Origin: an uncultured Mobiluncus sp.
Lineage (GTDB): Bacteria; Actinomycetota; Actinomycetes; Actinomycetales; Actinomycetaceae
Direction of reading: 5' to 3'
DNA length: 64,000 nucleotides
NCBI RefSeq assembly: GCF_943914685.1
Contig: NZ_CALUCZ010000016.1
Location: 4,740 to 68,739, forward strand
Numbering within the stretch: the first letter of the stretch is position 1; each line of letters starts with the position of its first letter. This document shows, piece by piece, positions 62,811 through 64,000 of the stretch. The notes under the pieces were generated by a model. That model was not told the origin of the DNA, searched no databases, and saw only the letters and a program-made list of their open reading frames with translations. The translations under genes and the position numbers were made by a program.

Positions 62811-62827
62811 GGGCCAGCTGAGAGGGT

Positions 62828-62853
62828 CCCGCCCGGCAGCGAGCCGTGGCGGG
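62828..62853. terminator. GC-rich hairpin after the MoaB-like gene
   Basis: CCCGCC...GGCGGG with an inner CGGC/GCCG pair, about 18 nt past the stop. Strong stem, no T-run; probably transcript end between converging genes. Confidence 0.5.
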
Positions 62854-62870
62854 GGTCGCCGTCAGAAAAA

Positions 62871-62884
62871 TGAACCATAGTTCA
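62871..62884. repeat. Operator-like repeat 1 (TGAAC-N4-GTTCA)
   Basis: TGAACCATAGTTCA, perfect 5-bp arms. It lies in a 19-nt unit AAAAATGAACCATA(G/C)TTCA that recurs 39 nt later. Confidence 0.4.
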
Positions 62885-62909
62885 TAAATTCATCGAAATT
62901 AGATAAAAA

Positions 62910-62923
62910 TGAACCATACTTCA
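62910..62923. repeat. Operator-like repeat 2 (one base different)
   Basis: TGAACCATACTTCA, the second copy of the unit. Both lie between converging genes, where no promoter is expected. Confidence 0.4.
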
Positions 62924-62947
62924 GAAAAGGAACGCGGTTTCTGCGAA

Positions 62948-63577
62948 TCAAGCCTCAACTACATCGGGGGGAATTTCTAGGCGCGTCGCCAGTTTACGCG
63001 CGTCTTCGGGCGTGTCGACGTCCATGCAATAATGTTGCGGATCCGCCACTGCGGCCACCTCCAGGCGGGAAAAACCGCTGCGGATTGACCGGTTACGCAC
63101 CTGTTCCAGCCCCCGCAAGGCGTCCAGCCGGTAGCAACCGTGCAGGTACTGGAGTCGCGTTTCGCCATCGTCCGCCAGCGGCGCCGCCCCGGCGCAGCCC
63201 TCTAATTGCGCACACAGGTTCCCCCACAATCTTGGGGTCAGCGGTGCATCACAAGGCATGACCGCCACGACCGCGGAATCTGGCAGGTCCCCCAACTGAG
63301 ACACCCCGGCATTGAGGCCCGCCAGCGGTCCGCCCAGAGGGGGATTTTCCAGCGTCAGCACCACCCTGGAGGGAACCGACAGGCGTGCGGGCGCGACCAC
63401 GACCACGCGACCGGAGAACCTGGTGCGCTCGATTTCGGCAAAAACCCAGTCAATAAGCCTGGTGCCCCCCACCCGATAATCGGGTTTGGACACCCCGCCC
63501 AAACGTTTCGCGGTCCCTCCTGCCAAAATCACCACCGCATCGGGCACGGCCGCGAGGTTTCCTGCACAGTCACACAT
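62948..63577 (-). CDS. mobA: Molybdenum cofactor guanylyltransferase (MobA-like)
   Basis: Adds GMP to molybdopterin to make MGD, the form NarG needs. 209 aa. N-terminal VVILAGGTAKRLGGVSKPDY (nucleotide site), NPPLGGPLAGLNAG, and VAVMPCDAPLTPRLW with the metal Asp. The C-terminal MDVDTPEDARKLA is typical. The start ATG 63577 has only a distant GGAGG. The best fit is MobA, though other NTP transferases (MobA-like, CoxL maturation) are relatives. Confidence 0.85.
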   Translation of the reverse strand: MCDCAGNLAAVPDAVVILAGGTAKRLGGVSKPDYRVGGTRLIDWVFAEIERTRFSGRVVVVAPARLSVPSRVVLTLENPPLGGPLAGLNAGVSQLGDLPDSAVVAVMPCDAPLTPRLWGNLCAQLEGCAGAAPLADDGETRLQYLHGCYRLDALRGLEQVRNRSIRSGFSRLEVAAVADPQHYCMDVDTPEDARKLATRLEIPPDVVEA

Positions 63578-63710
63578 TTACGTTCAGTCCGCCTCCTTGG
63601 TTCCGCGCTTTCTCTCGGGAGCGTTTAGGTAAATTGTAGGCTCTGTGCCGAACTTTGGTTTGGCTACCGACCGGGCACAAGCCGGCGGGGCGCACCAGCC
63701 CGTTACGGCG

Positions 63711-64000
63711 TCAGTCTGCCAACACGGGGCTCAGTGGCAGCGGTTCGGGCAAATCTAAGGTGATGCTCAACTGTAGCGCGGGGTCGGCAAACACCCTCCC
63801 GTTGGAAGTCATGGCGAGGGCGCGGTACGCCCCACCCAAAACGTCCTTCTGAGTCAAATCGTGCAGCAGGGGGATGCCTCCCGCAATTAGCGCGGTAGAG
63901 AGGGCCTCGCAACTCATCGCGTCAGGTCCCACCACAAGTGCCGCGCAAATATCGGTAAACGCGAGCTGCCCGTCCAGACCGCGAATGTGGCTGCGCACCA
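63711..64000 (-). CDS. apbE: FAD:protein FMN transferase (ApbE family), C-terminal part
   Basis: The frame is open to the window edge, so the N-terminus is missing. The visible ~96 residues have SHIRGLDGQLAFTDICAALVV and the family GPDAMSCEALSTALIAGG (ApbE D-A-x-AT-type motif). It would attach FMN to a flavoprotein outside the membrane (family knowledge). Same direction as mobA, 133 nt upstream of it. Confidence 0.7.
   Translation of the reverse strand, partial: VRSHIRGLDGQLAFTDICAALVVGPDAMSCEALSTALIAGGIPLLHDLTQKDVLGGAYRALAMTSNGRVFADPALQLSITLDLPEPLPLSPVLAD

Overview
The window reads as chromosome of a motile, anaerobic or nitrate-respiring actinomycete of the Actinomycetaceae. Mobiluncus (curtisii/holmesii type) is my best guess. 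The basis is actinobacterial-type LeuA, ValS and FadD, three methyl-accepting chemotaxis proteins in a high-G+C Gram-positive background, a complete narK-narGHJI cluster, and many -10 boxes placed 6-7 nt before a start codon (leaderless genes). The genus is inference; no rRNA or tRNA gene was seen to confirm it.

Layout. 1-20.3 kb: an L-lactate permease cut by the window start, then branched-chain amino acid genes on the minus strand: leuA behind a leucine attenuator, cimA, ilvE, leuB with an EamA transporter, ilvC, ilvH and ilvB. Interleaved are a TNT-like toxin-fold protein, two translationally coupled chemoreceptors, an acyltransferase and small hypotheticals. 20.3-27.2 kb: two plus-strand exporters (ThrE type and AAE type), then a minus-strand cluster of two amino-acid-binding lipoproteins and one chemoreceptor, with no ABC permease or ATPase. 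27.2-37.7 kb: molybdenum cofactor synthesis (mog, moaC, moeA, a moaE-moeB fusion, moaD, moaA), a tatBAC cluster, a Mop-type regulator and the modABC molybdate importer. 37.7-48.7 kb: a secreted HNH nuclease overlapping a DNA methyltransferase, YbjN, a flavin oxidoreductase, an SDR, proC, valS and fadD.

48.7-53.9 kb is the accessory region. It is partly AT-rich and is bounded on both sides by the 3' end of fadD. It holds three unrecognised AT-rich genes, one of them frameshifted. It also holds scattered fragments of an MmeI-type restriction-modification gene, whose middle is replaced by a secreted trypsin-like protease and a small membrane protein sharing the protease's propeptide motif.

54.0-64.0 kb: the respiratory nitrate reductase operon narK-narG-narH-narJ-narI (minus), a divergent MoaB-like gene, mobA, and the C-terminal end of an ApbE-type flavin transferase cut by the window end.

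The genes work together in three blocks. One makes leucine, isoleucine and valine; cimA offers a threonine-independent route to isoleucine. A second imports molybdate, builds the pterin cofactor and uses it in nitrate reductase; the Tat genes export folded cofactor proteins. A third senses amino-acid-like ligands for chemotaxis. No flagellar or che genes, tRNAs, rRNAs, CRISPR arrays or intact transposases were seen.
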